Positions 1 to 9,202 of a stretch of 64,000 nucleotides of DNA are shown in pieces; the stretch's first letter is position 1; each line of letters opens with the position of its first letter. The translations under genes were made by a program, and so were the position numbers. This DNA comes from Prolixibacteraceae bacterium (GTDB lineage Bacteria > Bacteroidota > Bacteroidia > Bacteroidales > Prolixibacteraceae). The notes beneath the pieces are model-generated. The model was not told the DNA's origin, searched no databases, and saw only the letters and a program-made list of their open reading frames with translations. The stretch spans positions 18,388-82,387 of the forward strand of contig JAIBEZ010000095.1 in NCBI GenBank assembly GCA_019459485.1. The letters run 5' to 3'.

Positions 1-128
1 AAGCCTTTTCAACTTTGTGTGATTGAAATATCGGCTTTAGTAGTTCTATTTTATTCGACATTGACTTTTTCACGAATTCAATATTTACGATTAGGTTACT
101 AAGTTAATAGTTTAAAATCGAATATGCG

Positions 129-1271
129 CTATTCATCAAACTTCAGCTTAAAAACCACCACTTCGGGTCGGTTACCAATTCTGACGGGCGGACCCCAGGT
201 TCCGTAGCCCGATGACACATAAAAATGGGTACCGGCTTTTTTCAGGTATCCCCAGCTCAGCTCAAAAATTCCTTTTATCAGGTAATTGAACGGCCAAAGT
301 TGTCCGTTGTGGGTATGGCCCGAAAGATGAAGGTCAACTTTTGCATCAACGGCCTCCTGTAAATCGTAAGGTTGATGGTTCAGCACAATCACCGGATTTG
401 ACAAATCTAATCCTGATGTGAGTTCTGCAATTGATTTTCGCGCGTTTGCCCCTCTTCCCGCTGAATGATCGTTTCTCCCAACGAGCTGAATGCCATTTGG
501 TAATGTAATTACTTCATCAATCAGCATTCGGATATTTATGCTTTTCAGGTAAGGCAACGTTTTATCAATTCCACCAATGTATTCGTGATTTCCCGAAATT
601 GCATAAACTCCATAAGGAGTGCTGATTTCCTGAATATGACGGCCAAGATTTTTTCGCAGTACCGGAGCAATTTCGCCATCTACCAAATCTCCGGCAAGCA
701 ATACCAAATCGGGCTTTTGCTCACGTATAATTTCGAGCAAACGTTTTTCGCGCCGTTCGCCGATCAATGCGCCCAAATGAATATCCGAAGCCAATAGAAT
801 TTTTATTTCAGAAGCGCCGGAAACCTTTTTATGAATGATCAATGGTATTTCTTTTACATTGATCCACAATGCATTGATATGACCTGCAATTACGATAACT
901 GAAACCAGAGAAACAACAATCAGCCCAAGCCGCAACTTCATGATTACAGAAAACGTGGGCAGAAAGTGAAAGAAATAATTGGAAATCCGAACCAGATCAA
1001 TTAGTACAGCGGTAATTGTAAAATACAGCATAAAAGCCAGCCAGAATGCACCAATCCGGTAAACCCATTCACTTAATGCGGAAGAAAATGTACGTTCCAA
1101 AACAGAACCCAATATAAACATTGGCACCAAAGTCCAGAAAACGACGATAAAAGTTCTTCTCAATGTCAGGTTCAGTGAAAAAACCTGAAGCCCGCGGACA
1201 AAAAGATAAAAGTTTGATGAAAGATAAATCAGTATAACAATGCTGAAGAAAATTAAGAAAGAGAAGCGCAT
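129..1271 (-). CDS. Membrane-anchored metallophosphoesterase (YkuE-like)
   Basis: 380-aa calcineurin-like phosphoesterase. The first ~130 residues hold about four hydrophobic segments (roughly 5-27, 40-57, 73-95, 110-130), so the enzyme is anchored in the inner membrane and the catalytic domain follows. The metal-binding signature is complete: DIH at 163-165, GDLVD at 194-198, GNHE at 227-230, NHQ at 298-300 and GHTH at 318-321. Relatives such as B. subtilis YkuE hydrolyse phosphoesters and act in the envelope; E. coli LpxH-type activity on UDP-diacylglucosamine is another possibility, but the substrate cannot be read from the sequence. Its start lies 46 bases downstream of the end of the next gene on the same strand, so the two may be co-transcribed. 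The family call is secure, the substrate is not. Confidence 0.88.
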   Translation of the reverse strand: MRFSFLIFFSIVILIYLSSNFYLFVRGLQVFSLNLTLRRTFIVVFWTLVPMFILGSVLERTFSSALSEWVYRIGAFWLAFMLYFTITAVLIDLVRISNYFFHFLPTFSVIMKLRLGLIVVSLVSVIVIAGHINALWINVKEIPLIIHKKVSGASEIKILLASDIHLGALIGERREKRLLEIIREQKPDLVLLAGDLVDGEIAPVLRKNLGRHIQEISTPYGVYAISGNHEYIGGIDKTLPYLKSINIRMLIDEVITLPNGIQLVGRNDHSAGRGANARKSIAELTSGLDLSNPVIVLNHQPYDLQEAVDAKVDLHLSGHTHNGQLWPFNYLIKGIFELSWGYLKKAGTHFYVSSGYGTWGPPVRIGNRPEVVVFKLKFDE

Positions 1272-1317
1272 AGATGAAAGTAAAATTAATATTGAAAATT
1301 AAAATGTTGAAAACGTT

Positions 1318-1962
1318 TTACTCTTCAGAAGGTTCTACCTTATCATCACTTTCCTCAATTTCAATCACTTCCTGAATGTTCATGAATTCGTTGGAATAGC
1401 GTTCAAGCCATTCGGTCAATTCGCCAGCGAAAACGATCTTTTGGGCTTTGGGAATACTTTCAGTAAGCCGGTCGATTTGCAGGTAATTGATACTTTTAAT
1501 TACCGATTCGGCATTGTCGATGGCAAATATTTTTACCGCACTAAGGTTTAATGCATACAATGAATATAGCAGGTTCAACCTTTTTGGAGTGCCGATCACC
1601 ACGTCCGATCCCATGTAAACCTTGTCCTTCTGATCATCAATTTTTTCATTGTCGCAGGCAGTGTTAACCCGCAGATCGGTGTATTCGCCCAGACGTTCAA
1701 ATTCGGCTTTCATTTCCAGGGCAATGTCCTTGTTTGGAACCACAATAACCGCCCTCGGAACATCATTCAATGAAGCTTTCAGGCGATGAAGAACGCTCAC
1801 CACAATGGTAGCCGTTTTGCCTGCGCCTTTTGGGGCAATGCACATCAGGTCGTGCCCGCTTTTTATGCGCGGAATACAAATTTGTTCCAATTCGGTGGAT
1901 TCAGTGAACCCTTTTTCCTTCAGAACTTCAATCAGTTGTTTATCTAATTTTTCGTTAATCAT
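1318..1962 (-). CDS. Single-domain, degenerate DEAD-box helicase-like protein
   Basis: 214 aa that match only the first RecA domain of DEAD-box RNA helicases (families usually have two domains, 370-450 aa or more). Visible are a Q-motif region (GFTESTELEQ, 18-27), a Walker A loop APKGAGKT (43-50, where A-x-T-G-x-GKT is usual), a Ia-like VVPN (74-77) and GTPKR (124-128). Motif II reads DNAE (149-152) instead of DEAD, and the SAT motif is replaced by FAG (178-180). No second RecA domain follows: the protein ends in an acidic tail and the next gene begins 46 bases later. It may bind nucleotide or RNA without being a working helicase. A stable protein is more likely than a frameshifted remnant because the frame is clean and no lost half is visible nearby. 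Confidence 0.72.
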   Translation of the reverse strand: MINEKLDKQLIEVLKEKGFTESTELEQICIPRIKSGHDLMCIAPKGAGKTATIVVSVLHRLKASLNDVPRAVIVVPNKDIALEMKAEFERLGEYTDLRVNTACDNEKIDDQKDKVYMGSDVVIGTPKRLNLLYSLYALNLSAVKIFAIDNAESVIKSINYLQIDRLTESIPKAQKIVFAGELTEWLERYSNEFMNIQEVIEIEESDDKVEPSEE

Positions 1963-1996
1963 CTGTATATATGTTTATTTATTTTATGTTTTATGC

Positions 1997-2016
1997 CCGT
2001 CAGCTAAAGCAGACGG
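1997..2016. repeat. Short palindromic intergenic element
   Basis: A 20-base near-palindrome with CCGTC and GACGG ends and GCT/AGC inside, in the gap between the helicase-like gene and mutS2. It could fold into a small hairpin. Whether it is one copy of a dispersed genomic repeat cannot be seen from this window. Confidence 0.4.
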
Positions 2017-2104
2017 CAAAGAATACTGCAATTATCGAGAATTTAACAACTTGAAACCCGACGCCCTTTTTTACTGAAAACTGAGACTGACCACTGACCA
2101 CTCA

Positions 2105-4591
2105 CTAACCAAGTTCAACCACTGTGATTCCTGCACCGCCAAACTGAACATGTTCGTCGCGAACTGATTTTACAATGGGTTCCGACTTTAAATAGTTCCG
2201 AATCATTTCTTTCAGAATCCCGTTTCCTTTGCCATGCAAAATTCGCAACTCACTAAAATCGAGCATAATGGCATCATCAATAAAAGACTGAATCGTTTGA
2301 ACTGCTTCTTCTCCCCGTTGCCCGCGAACATCAATCTCGGTTTTAAAATTGAGCCGCTTCTCGCTTAAACCTTTATTGATATTCGGCAAAGTCTGGTTGT
2401 AAGTTCGTTGTACCTTTTTTGCTTCATTGTTGGTTATTTTCTGAAGCCTGTCGCGGCTCACCGATGTGCGAAGCTGCCCGAAAGCGACCACCGCATTTTT
2501 TTCGTTCAATTCCAGAATTTCACCCACATTTTGGTTTCCGGTCATTAAAACCTTGTCGCCAATTACCCAAACTTCAGGTTCCGGAACAATTTCTTTCGGC
2601 ACCGGTACCTTCCTGACCGCACGTTTCTCATTCCGGTGCGATTCTTTTTCCTTTAGTTTCTGAATCTTCTTATCGATAAATTCATCAGGCACATCAGTAA
2701 TTCCCTGAACTTCAAGCTTGAATTCAGTGAGTTTCGCTCTAATTTGTTTGGTTTTTTCCTTGTCCGCCTGACTTTCACGAATTTCAGAAATGGTATTTTC
2801 AATGCGTTTATTGGCTTCTGCCAAAATGCGTTCGGCATCCTGACGGGCTTTCAGCAAAATTTCTTTGCGCTGCTTTTCGAGCTGACCCAAATCTGTTTCA
2901 TATTTTCCGGCCAATTCGTCGAGCGATTTCTCAACTTTCCGGATTTTCTCCCTTTTTGTTTCCCAGTATCGTTTATCGCGCACGATGTCGCGCAAATGTT
3001 TGTCGAAATTAATGTGATCCTTGCCTATTTTTTCGGTCGCCATCTGAAGAATACTCTCCGGAAGGCCAATTTTTCGGGCAATTTCGAACGCAAACGAGCT
3101 GCCGGGTTTTCCAATATCGAGCTGAAACAAAGGTTCCATTTTGGCTGAATCGTACATCATGGCAGCATTTTCGATCCCTTCAGACGAAGATGCAAAGTGT
3201 TTAAGGTTGGTATAGTGAGTGGTGATTACGCCAAAAGTTTTCATCTGATCAAGTTGCGAAAGAATCGATTCAGCAATGGCGCCACCCAACATCGGTTCAG
3301 TTCCGGTTCCGAACTCATCGATCAAAACCAATGTCTTTTCATTCGAATTCTTCAGAAAAAACTTCATGTTCATCAAATGCGAACTGTAGGTACTCAAATC
3401 GTTTTCAATGGATTGTTCGTCGCCGATATCGATGAACAACTTCTCAAAAACGCCGGTCACGCTATTTTCTTTCACCGGAATCAGCAAACCGCACTGCAAC
3501 ATATATTGCAGCAAACCAACCGTTTTCAGGCAAACTGATTTACCACCCGCGTTGGGACCCGAGATCAGCAAAATATGTTTTTTTGGTGTGAGTGTAATGT
3601 TCAGCGGAACGACTTTCCGGTTTTCGCGGCGCAATGCGAGCATCAGCAACGGATGAACTGCCCCCTCCCACTCCAGTTGGCATTTTTTTTCCATGTATGG
3701 TTTGATGCCATTGATATCGTTGGCATAAATGGCTTTGGCACGAATAAAATCAATTTTGCCCAAAAACTCATAAGCCAGCATCAAATCAGGCACATACGGA
3801 CGAATATCGTTTGAAAAAATTGTCAGAATCTTAACAATTTCGCGCATTTCAGCATATTCCAGTTCGCGAATCTGGTTATTCAGCTCAACCACTTCAGCAG
3901 GTTCGATGTACGATGTTTTTCCGGTGGATGATTCATCGTGTACGATTCCGTTCAGCTTGCGTTTAAAAGCTGATGCAACGGGAATCACTGCGCGTCCGTC
4001 GCGAATGGCAACCGAGGCGTCGTCCTCCACCAAGCCGTCGTCCTGCGCCTTTTTCAGGATGGCTTGCAGTCGTTTCGAAACTCCTGATTGTTTGCTGATC
4101 AATTCTTTGCGGATGCGCGACAATTCAGGCGAAGCATTGTCTTTTATTTTTCCGTATTTGTTCAGGATGTTGTCAATCCGTTCAATTACATACGGATAAA
4201 CCTGAACATTGGACAACAATCGCTTCAGACAGGGAAATTGCTCGTCTTTGGCTTGCTTCAGAAACCGTACTATTCCTGAAATTGTTTCAAGCGAACGTTT
4301 CAGGTCAAACAATTCCTGAATTTCAAGAAAACGGCCTTCAATCCTGATTTTTACGAGCGCTTCACGAAGGTCGAAATAGAAACTGGTAGGAAAATTCTCC
4401 ATTTCACGGAGAATGAATACAAATTCGTTCACCAGCGAAAGATCTTCTTTCAGCCGGTCAAAATCACTTACAAAGCGGATTTCATCAACCAATTCTTTAC
4501 CCAAATCGCTCAGGCAGCGACCTTTCAGTAATTCACGGATTTTATCAAAACCTATCTTCGATTCAAAATTTTCAGGATATACCAGTTCCAT
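2105..4591 (-). CDS. mutS2: Endonuclease MutS2 / ribosome-splitting factor
   Basis: 828 aa, close to the usual ~780-830 aa of MutS2. N-terminal core and lever region, then a MutS-type ATPase with Walker A GPNAGGKS near residue 345 and the Walker B/signature DEFGTGTEP near 425. A long charged coiled coil follows (about 520-640), a basic linker, and a C-terminal Smr domain (last ~75 residues) with the DVRGQ and LHGKGNG motifs. MutS2 lacks the mismatch-recognition domain. Family members suppress recombination by cutting branched DNA, and in Firmicutes they also act on collided ribosomes. Which role dominates here is unknown. A TACTTTTG box lies just upstream of the start. Convincing full-length gene with no damage. 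Confidence 0.95.
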   Translation of the reverse strand: MELVYPENFESKIGFDKIRELLKGRCLSDLGKELVDEIRFVSDFDRLKEDLSLVNEFVFILREMENFPTSFYFDLREALVKIRIEGRFLEIQELFDLKRSLETISGIVRFLKQAKDEQFPCLKRLLSNVQVYPYVIERIDNILNKYGKIKDNASPELSRIRKELISKQSGVSKRLQAILKKAQDDGLVEDDASVAIRDGRAVIPVASAFKRKLNGIVHDESSTGKTSYIEPAEVVELNNQIRELEYAEMREIVKILTIFSNDIRPYVPDLMLAYEFLGKIDFIRAKAIYANDINGIKPYMEKKCQLEWEGAVHPLLMLALRRENRKVVPLNITLTPKKHILLISGPNAGGKSVCLKTVGLLQYMLQCGLLIPVKENSVTGVFEKLFIDIGDEQSIENDLSTYSSHLMNMKFFLKNSNEKTLVLIDEFGTGTEPMLGGAIAESILSQLDQMKTFGVITTHYTNLKHFASSSEGIENAAMMYDSAKMEPLFQLDIGKPGSSFAFEIARKIGLPESILQMATEKIGKDHINFDKHLRDIVRDKRYWETKREKIRKVEKSLDELAGKYETDLGQLEKQRKEILLKARQDAERILAEANKRIENTISEIRESQADKEKTKQIRAKLTEFKLEVQGITDVPDEFIDKKIQKLKEKESHRNEKRAVRKVPVPKEIVPEPEVWVIGDKVLMTGNQNVGEILELNEKNAVVAFGQLRTSVSRDRLQKITNNEAKKVQRTYNQTLPNINKGLSEKRLNFKTEIDVRGQRGEEAVQTIQSFIDDAIMLDFSELRILHGKGNGILKEMIRNYLKSEPIVKSVRDEHVQFGGAGITVVELG

Positions 4592-4609
4592 ACTTTTTTA
4601 TTACGGGTG

Positions 4610-4617
4610 CAAAAGTA
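4610..4617 (-). promoter_or_regulatory. Candidate -7 box for mutS2
   Basis: TACTTTTG on the minus strand matches the Bacteroidota -7 consensus TAnnTTTG and sits 19 bases before the mutS2 start codon. No TTG was found at the usual 19-21 base spacing upstream, so only half of the promoter is supported. Confidence 0.4.
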
Positions 4618-4638
4618 CTAAGGAAATCCTAATTCCAT

Positions 4639-4690
4639 GTTCCAAATTCCAAATTCCAAAGAGCTGTATCTGGAACCTGGAATTTGGAAC
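4639..4690. repeat. 13-bp inverted repeat
   Basis: Arms GTTCCAAATTCCA (4639-4651) and its exact complement (4678-4690) around a 26-base loop, between the symporter 3' end and mutS2. It contains repeated TTCCAAA words. It could act as a weak terminator for the symporter transcript, but there is no clear T-run after it on the minus strand. Confidence 0.4.
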
Positions 4691-4700
4691 CTGAAACCTC

Positions 4701-6380
4701 TTAGTCTTTCGGAACTTTTTCACCCGGGAAACGGAGCGCCCATTCTTTCCAGAACAAACCAACTTCTGATTTCATTTCTTTGTGGAGCATTAGTATTCCA
4801 AAAAGGTTGGGAATGGTCATCAGGGCAATTGTAATTCCTGACAAAGTCCAGATAATGGTGGTATCAGTAAATGAAGCGAGAAAAAATCCGATAACATATA
4901 CTATCCTGAAATAAATATCGCCTTTTACCCCAAAAAGAAAAATAGTAGCTCTTCCGCCATAGTACGACCAGGAAATAGCCGTGGAAAATGCAAACAATAG
5001 TATGCCGATGGCTACAATGTACCGGCCATAATCGCCAAACCAGCTTTTGGTAAATGCTTCGGTAGTTAACTGAGCACTGTGTATCAACGACTTTCCATTA
5101 AAAACTATTTTTTCGGTATCGGTGATCCTTCCGTTCAATGCATTTATTTCGCCGTTTAGCACCAAACCAGCTTTCGAGATGATGACATTTTCGGCCAGAG
5201 AACGCGCGTGGATAACAGTTACCGGATTGGTAATCTGCCCGTCGGTCACATTGAGTTTTCCTGAAAATAATTCAGCAGCCTGTTTGCCGGCCAAATAATC
5301 GTGCAAAGTTTTTACCCCTTCCGGAGTTTGATCGGTGTATGTTCCCTGCAGGATTTGCAGATCGGCATACTGAAACTGATTGTCAATCTTTTGGTTCCAG
5401 ACTCCCGATGAAAGAATCACCATTCCGGTAAGCATACAAATAATGATGGTGTCGATAAACGGTTCGAGCAATGCAACCAATCCTTCTGAAACTGGTTCGT
5501 GTGCGCGGGCTGCGGCATGTGCAATTGGCGCCGATCCTTGTCCTGCTTCATTCGAAAATAAACCGCGGTTAACGCCCCGGTTAAATGCGAATGAAAATCC
5601 GGCGCCAAGAAACCCGCCAACAGCAGCAGTACCTGTAAACACGTCACGCACAATGGCAATCAGCGAAGGAATGATATTTTCGTAATTAAAACCAATTACC
5701 CCAATGGCGCCAACAAAATAAATGATTGCCATAATGGGCACTAGTTTCTCGGTAATTTTTGCGATTCGCTTTATCCCGCCAATAATAACAAAAGCCAGAA
5801 TAACCGACAACACAGCTCCAGTCAGCATCGGGGCTATTCCGAAAGTAGAAAAAGCTGAACTGGCAATACTGTTAATTTGCGGTAAACTACCTGTTCCGAA
5901 AGAAGAAAGTACAGTTGCAACTGCAAATATTACGGCCAGCCATTTCATGTTGAGCCGGTTCTTCATGTAATACATCGGGCCTCCGGAAACAGTACCATCA
6001 GCGGCAATTTCGCGGTATTTATGCGACAAGGTAACTTCCACAAATTTGGTAGTCATCCCGATTACGGCAGTCATCAACATCCAAAACAGGGCTGCCGGAC
6101 CTCCCAGGTGAATAGCCAAAGCAACTCCTGCAATATTTCCTGTTCCGACCGTACCCGACAGAGCGGTGGCCAACGCCTGAAAATGGGAAGTGTCGCCAAC
6201 ATCTCCTTTCCGGTCAAATTTTCCGTTTACAATTCGTAATGAATGTTTGAGGTACCTGAACTGTGGAAACTTGAGATAAATCGTGAAAAACAAACCGGTT
6301 CCGAGCAGAAGATATACAAACCACTGTGAACTTCCAATATAGCTATCAATCAACGACAAGAAATCATTTAATGCGTGCAT
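4701..6380 (-). CDS. Alanine/glycine:cation symporter (AGCS family)
   Basis: 559-aa polytopic inner-membrane protein of the AGCS family (TC 2.A.25), which imports alanine or glycine with Na+ or H+. Family motifs seen are [14 protein letters not shown] near residues 74-87, GGPMYYM near 132-138, and [13 protein letters not shown] near 272-284. Transmembrane segments run through most of residues 15-330 and resume after 450. About 110 hydrophilic residues (roughly 325-440), rich in beta-type N/G/T sequence, interrupt the membrane part, which explains the length above the usual ~450-480 aa. A candidate -7 box TATTTTTG lies about 30 bases before the start. The gene stands alone between mutS2 and a divergent small-gene pair. 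Confidence 0.93.
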   Translation of the reverse strand: MHALNDFLSLIDSYIGSSQWFVYLLLGTGLFFTIYLKFPQFRYLKHSLRIVNGKFDRKGDVGDTSHFQALATALSGTVGTGNIAGVALAIHLGGPAALFWMLMTAVIGMTTKFVEVTLSHKYREIAADGTVSGGPMYYMKNRLNMKWLAVIFAVATVLSSFGTGSLPQINSIASSAFSTFGIAPMLTGAVLSVILAFVIIGGIKRIAKITEKLVPIMAIIYFVGAIGVIGFNYENIIPSLIAIVRDVFTGTAAVGGFLGAGFSFAFNRGVNRGLFSNEAGQGSAPIAHAAARAHEPVSEGLVALLEPFIDTIIICMLTGMVILSSGVWNQKIDNQFQYADLQILQGTYTDQTPEGVKTLHDYLAGKQAAELFSGKLNVTDGQITNPVTVIHARSLAENVIISKAGLVLNGEINALNGRITDTEKIVFNGKSLIHSAQLTTEAFTKSWFGDYGRYIVAIGILLFAFSTAISWSYYGGRATIFLFGVKGDIYFRIVYVIGFFLASFTDTTIIWTLSGITIALMTIPNLFGILMLHKEMKSEVGLFWKEWALRFPGEKVPKD

Positions 6381-6409
6381 ATCCCGGTTTTAGTAGGTGT
6401 CTCGAATCC

Positions 6410-6417
6410 CAAAAATA
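6410..6417 (-). promoter_or_regulatory. Candidate -7 box for the symporter
   Basis: TATTTTTG on the minus strand fits TAnnTTTG, 30 bases before the symporter start codon. No clear -33 element, so the call is tentative. Confidence 0.33.
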
Positions 6418-6578
6418 ATAATATCTTTCAAAGAAGGCTAAATTTTAGAACTACAGAAACAATAAAATTCCGATATTTTAAAACCATGTAGCTTATATCA
6501 ATTTCCATTTTTTAGGTTATTGAATTGTTAACCCTTTAAAATTGGTTCATATTAGCGTGTTTAGTCCTCATTTTTCCA

Positions 6579-6586
6579 TAAATTTG
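6579..6586 (+). promoter_or_regulatory. Candidate -7 box for the acidic protein/PspC pair
   Basis: TAAATTTG fits TAnnTTTG, 26 bases before the ATG at 6613. The -33 position has only GTGTTT-like sequence. The box supports starting the gene at 6613 and not at an upstream ATG in another frame. Confidence 0.42.
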
Positions 6587-6612
6587 TTTGCAAATAATAA
6601 ATACAAACAGAT

Positions 6613-6867
6613 ATGCTACCAAAATTTTTGCTTGCCGACAATTCTCAGGAAATGCCTGATTATATTTTTGTTGTTCACAATGAAGATCCCAGATTTATTG
6701 TGGGAAGTGACATTGAAGACTTTTCCGTCAACCAGAAAATTTACTGGATTGATAAAGAACCCAAAGACAAGGATTTGATCGAACAATTACTTGGAGAAGC
6801 CGAAGACTTTCTTGAAGCTGAGTTGGAAAATCAGGATAGTTATTTTGAAGACGGGGAGGACGACTAA
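6613..6867 (+). CDS. Small acidic hypothetical protein
   Basis: 84 aa, not recognised as a named family. It is soluble, with no signal peptide or membrane segment. The N-terminal half has alternating hydrophobic residues (YIFVVHNEDPRFIVG), and the C-terminal third is strongly acidic and helical, ending in EDGEDD. The start at 6613 is chosen because a TAnnTTTG box lies just upstream and the next gene follows only 2 bases after the stop, which indicates a two-gene operon with the PspC protein. An acidic partner to a small basic membrane-stress protein is a possible role, but that is inference from position only. Confidence 0.62.
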   Translation: MLPKFLLADNSQEMPDYIFVVHNEDPRFIVGSDIEDFSVNQKIYWIDKEPKDKDLIEQLLGEAEDFLEAELENQDSYFEDGEDD

Positions 6868-6869
6868 TT

Positions 6870-7070
6870 ATGGCACCACAAAAAAGACTTACCAGATCGA
6901 AAGACAAAATGGTTGGGGGTGTTTTAGCCGGACTAGGAAACTATTTTGATATTGATCCAACAATCGTACGCATCGGATACGTTGTTCTGTCAATTGCCAG
7001 TGTTGGCTTTCCGGGGCTAATTGCTTACCTGATTATGTGGGCGATAATTCCAGAGGAAAATACTTTTTAA
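6870..7070 (+). CDS. PspC domain membrane protein
   Basis: 66 aa made almost wholly of one PspC domain: a basic N-terminus (RLTRSKDKMVGGVLAGLGNYF), the D-P-T-I-V-R-I-G turn near residues 30-37, and a hydrophobic segment at about 38-60 ending in WAIIPEE. PspC proteins sit in the inner membrane and take part in phage-shock/envelope-stress responses; stand-alone single-domain copies like this are common in Bacteroidota. It starts 2 bases after the acidic-protein gene. Its stop codon overlaps the stop of the convergent tex gene by 3 bases (7068-7070 against 7067-7069), so there is no room for a terminator between them. Confidence 0.88.
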   Translation: MAPQKRLTRSKDKMVGGVLAGLGNYFDIDPTIVRIGYVVLSIASVGFPGLIAYLIMWAIIPEENTF

Positions 7071-9202
7071 TTCTGCGGTACTTGCTTCAGGCTTAACTGA
7101 ATTCGTTTTCTCAGCAAATCGAGTTCAATTACCTTTACATGCACATGTTGGTGCAATTTTACTATTTCGGCCGGATCGCTAATGAAGCGGTCGGCCATTT
7201 GCGACACGTGTACCAGCCCATCCTGTTTCACCCCAACATCAACAAAAGCCCCGAATTTGGTAATATTGGTCACGATTCCCGGAAGAACCATTCCCACCTT
7301 TATATCTTCCACCTTTAAAACATCAGGTGCAAATTCAAACATTTTTATACCTTTTCGCGGATCGAGTCCAGGTTTTGCCAGCTCGCGTTTGATATCTTCC
7401 AAAGTAGGCAAGCCGGTTTTATCACTTATGTAGTTGGTCAGTACAATTTGCTTCTGAAGTTCTTCTCCTGAAATCAATTCATGAATAGTACATTTCAGAT
7501 CTTTCGCCATTTTTTCGACCACATGGTACGATTCAGGATGAACAGCGGTTTTATCCAACGGATTTGCAGCTTCCGGAATCCGTAAAAATCCGGCAGATTG
7601 TTCGTAAGCTTTTGCCCCCATTCGCGGAACTTTCTGTATCTCACTTCTTGCGCTGAAAGGTCCGTTTTCTTTCCGGTAATCAACTATATTTTGAGCCAGT
7701 TGCGGGCCAAGTCCAGAAATATAGGTAAGCAAATGTTGTGAAGCTGTGTTCACATTCACACCAACAAGGTTCACGCTCGATTCAACTACTTTATCCAGGC
7801 TGTTTTTTAGTTTCTTCTGATCAACATCGTGCTGGTACTGGCCAACACCAATCGATTTCGGATCAATTTTCACCAGTTCGGCCAACGGATCCATCAACCG
7901 GCGGCCGATTGATACGGCACCGCGAACAGTTACATCGTATTGTGGAAATTCTTCCCTGGCAATTTTTGATGCTGAATAAATGGAAGCACCATCTTCAGAA
8001 ACCACATATACTTTCAATTCACGATCGAAATGCAGCTTTTTAATGAATTGTTCTGTCTCACGGCTTGCAGTTCCGTTACCAATAGCAACAGCTTCAATCT
8101 GGTATGAACTTACCAATGATGACATTTTCCGTGCGGCCTGCTTCGTTTCTTCCTGCGGTTTATGTGGATAAATGGTTTCGTTGTGAAGCAAATTTCCCTG
8201 AGCATCCAGGCAAACCACCTTGCATCCGCTTCGGTAACCCGGATCGATTGCCAGCACCCGCATTTGACCAAGCGGAGCTCCCAATAACAATTGCCGCAGG
8301 TTTTCAGCAAAAACACGAATGGCTTCATCATCCGCTTTTTCCTTCGACGAATTGGCAAATTCGGTTTCTATCGAAGGTTCAAGCAATCTTTTGTAAGCAT
8401 CACTAACCGCCATTTCCAGCTGATCGGTGCAGGCATTGTTGCTGTGAATAAAAAATCGTTTCAACCGCAAAACAGCTTCTTCACCTTCAGGAGAAACCGT
8501 TACACGAAGAAATCCTTCATTCTCGCCGCGACGCATTGCCAATAAACGGTGAGACGGGCATTTTTTCAATGGTTCTTTCCAATCGAAATAATCATTGTAT
8601 TTGGCAGCTTCCGATTCTTTTCCTTTTATCAGCCTGCTCGTAATAATTGCTTCTGAATCGAATGAACGGCGGACAATTGACCTTGCCTTCTCGTTTTCAT
8701 TGATCCATTCTGCAATAATATCACGTGCCCCCGCCAACGCTTCATCAACCGATTCAACCGACTCGTTCACAAAAGAATGGGCCTTACGTTCAAGATTTGC
8801 TTCCTTCTGATTCATGATTATTTTGGCCAACGGTTCCAATCCCTTTTCGCGGGCAATTGAAGCGCGGGTTCGGCGTTTGGGTTTATAGGGCAGGTAAATA
8901 TCTTCCAATTCAGTCGGATCAAAACAATCCTCGATCCGTTTCTTCAAATCAGGCATCAGTAAATCCTGTTCCTGAATGGTTTTCAAAATGGTTTCCTTGC
9001 GTTTCAGCAGTTCCTCCATTTTTTCTTTGGCATCTTTAACCGATTCAATCTGAACTTCATCGAGGCTTCCGGTACTTTCCTTTCTGTATCTGGAAATAAA
9101 TGGCACAGTACCACCTTCGTTCAGTAATTGAATGGTATTAATTGCCTGTATCTCCTGAATTCCAACCCATTGAGCAATGAGTCGTATGATATTCTGATGC
9201 AT
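7067..9202 (-). CDS. tex: Tex family transcription accessory protein
   Basis: 711 aa, the usual length for Tex. The N-terminal helical domain includes GTVPFISRYRKE. A YqgF/RNase H-like domain begins near VLAIDPGYRSGCK, about residue 317, with GNGTASRETE further on. Then comes GVGQYQHDVDQ, the helix-hairpin-helix region (YISGLGPQLAQNIVDYR), and a C-terminal S1 RNA-binding domain (about 635-705) with GIVTNITKFGAFVDVG. Tex binds nucleic acid, associates with RNA polymerase and affects gene expression under stress, and it is conserved across bacteria. The gene is intact and convergent with the PspC gene. A near-consensus TACCTTCG box lies at 9227-9234 upstream on the minus strand. Confidence 0.95.
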   Translation of the reverse strand: MHQNIIRLIAQWVGIQEIQAINTIQLLNEGGTVPFISRYRKESTGSLDEVQIESVKDAKEKMEELLKRKETILKTIQEQDLLMPDLKKRIEDCFDPTELEDIYLPYKPKRRTRASIAREKGLEPLAKIIMNQKEANLERKAHSFVNESVESVDEALAGARDIIAEWINENEKARSIVRRSFDSEAIITSRLIKGKESEAAKYNDYFDWKEPLKKCPSHRLLAMRRGENEGFLRVTVSPEGEEAVLRLKRFFIHSNNACTDQLEMAVSDAYKRLLEPSIETEFANSSKEKADDEAIRVFAENLRQLLLGAPLGQMRVLAIDPGYRSGCKVVCLDAQGNLLHNETIYPHKPQEETKQAARKMSSLVSSYQIEAVAIGNGTASRETEQFIKKLHFDRELKVYVVSEDGASIYSASKIAREEFPQYDVTVRGAVSIGRRLMDPLAELVKIDPKSIGVGQYQHDVDQKKLKNSLDKVVESSVNLVGVNVNTASQHLLTYISGLGPQLAQNIVDYRKENGPFSARSEIQKVPRMGAKAYEQSAGFLRIPEAANPLDKTAVHPESYHVVEKMAKDLKCTIHELISGEELQKQIVLTNYISDKTGLPTLEDIKRELAKPGLDPRKGIKMFEFAPDVLKVEDIKVGMVLPGIVTNITKFGAFVDVGVKQDGLVHVSQMADRFISDPAEIVKLHQHVHVKVIELDLLRKRIQLSLKQVPQN

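Noticed and set aside
1318..1962. Helicase-like gene as a frameshifted pseudogene
   Set aside because: No second RecA half remains in any frame in the short gap downstream, and the visible frame is free of stops with a sensible start and end.
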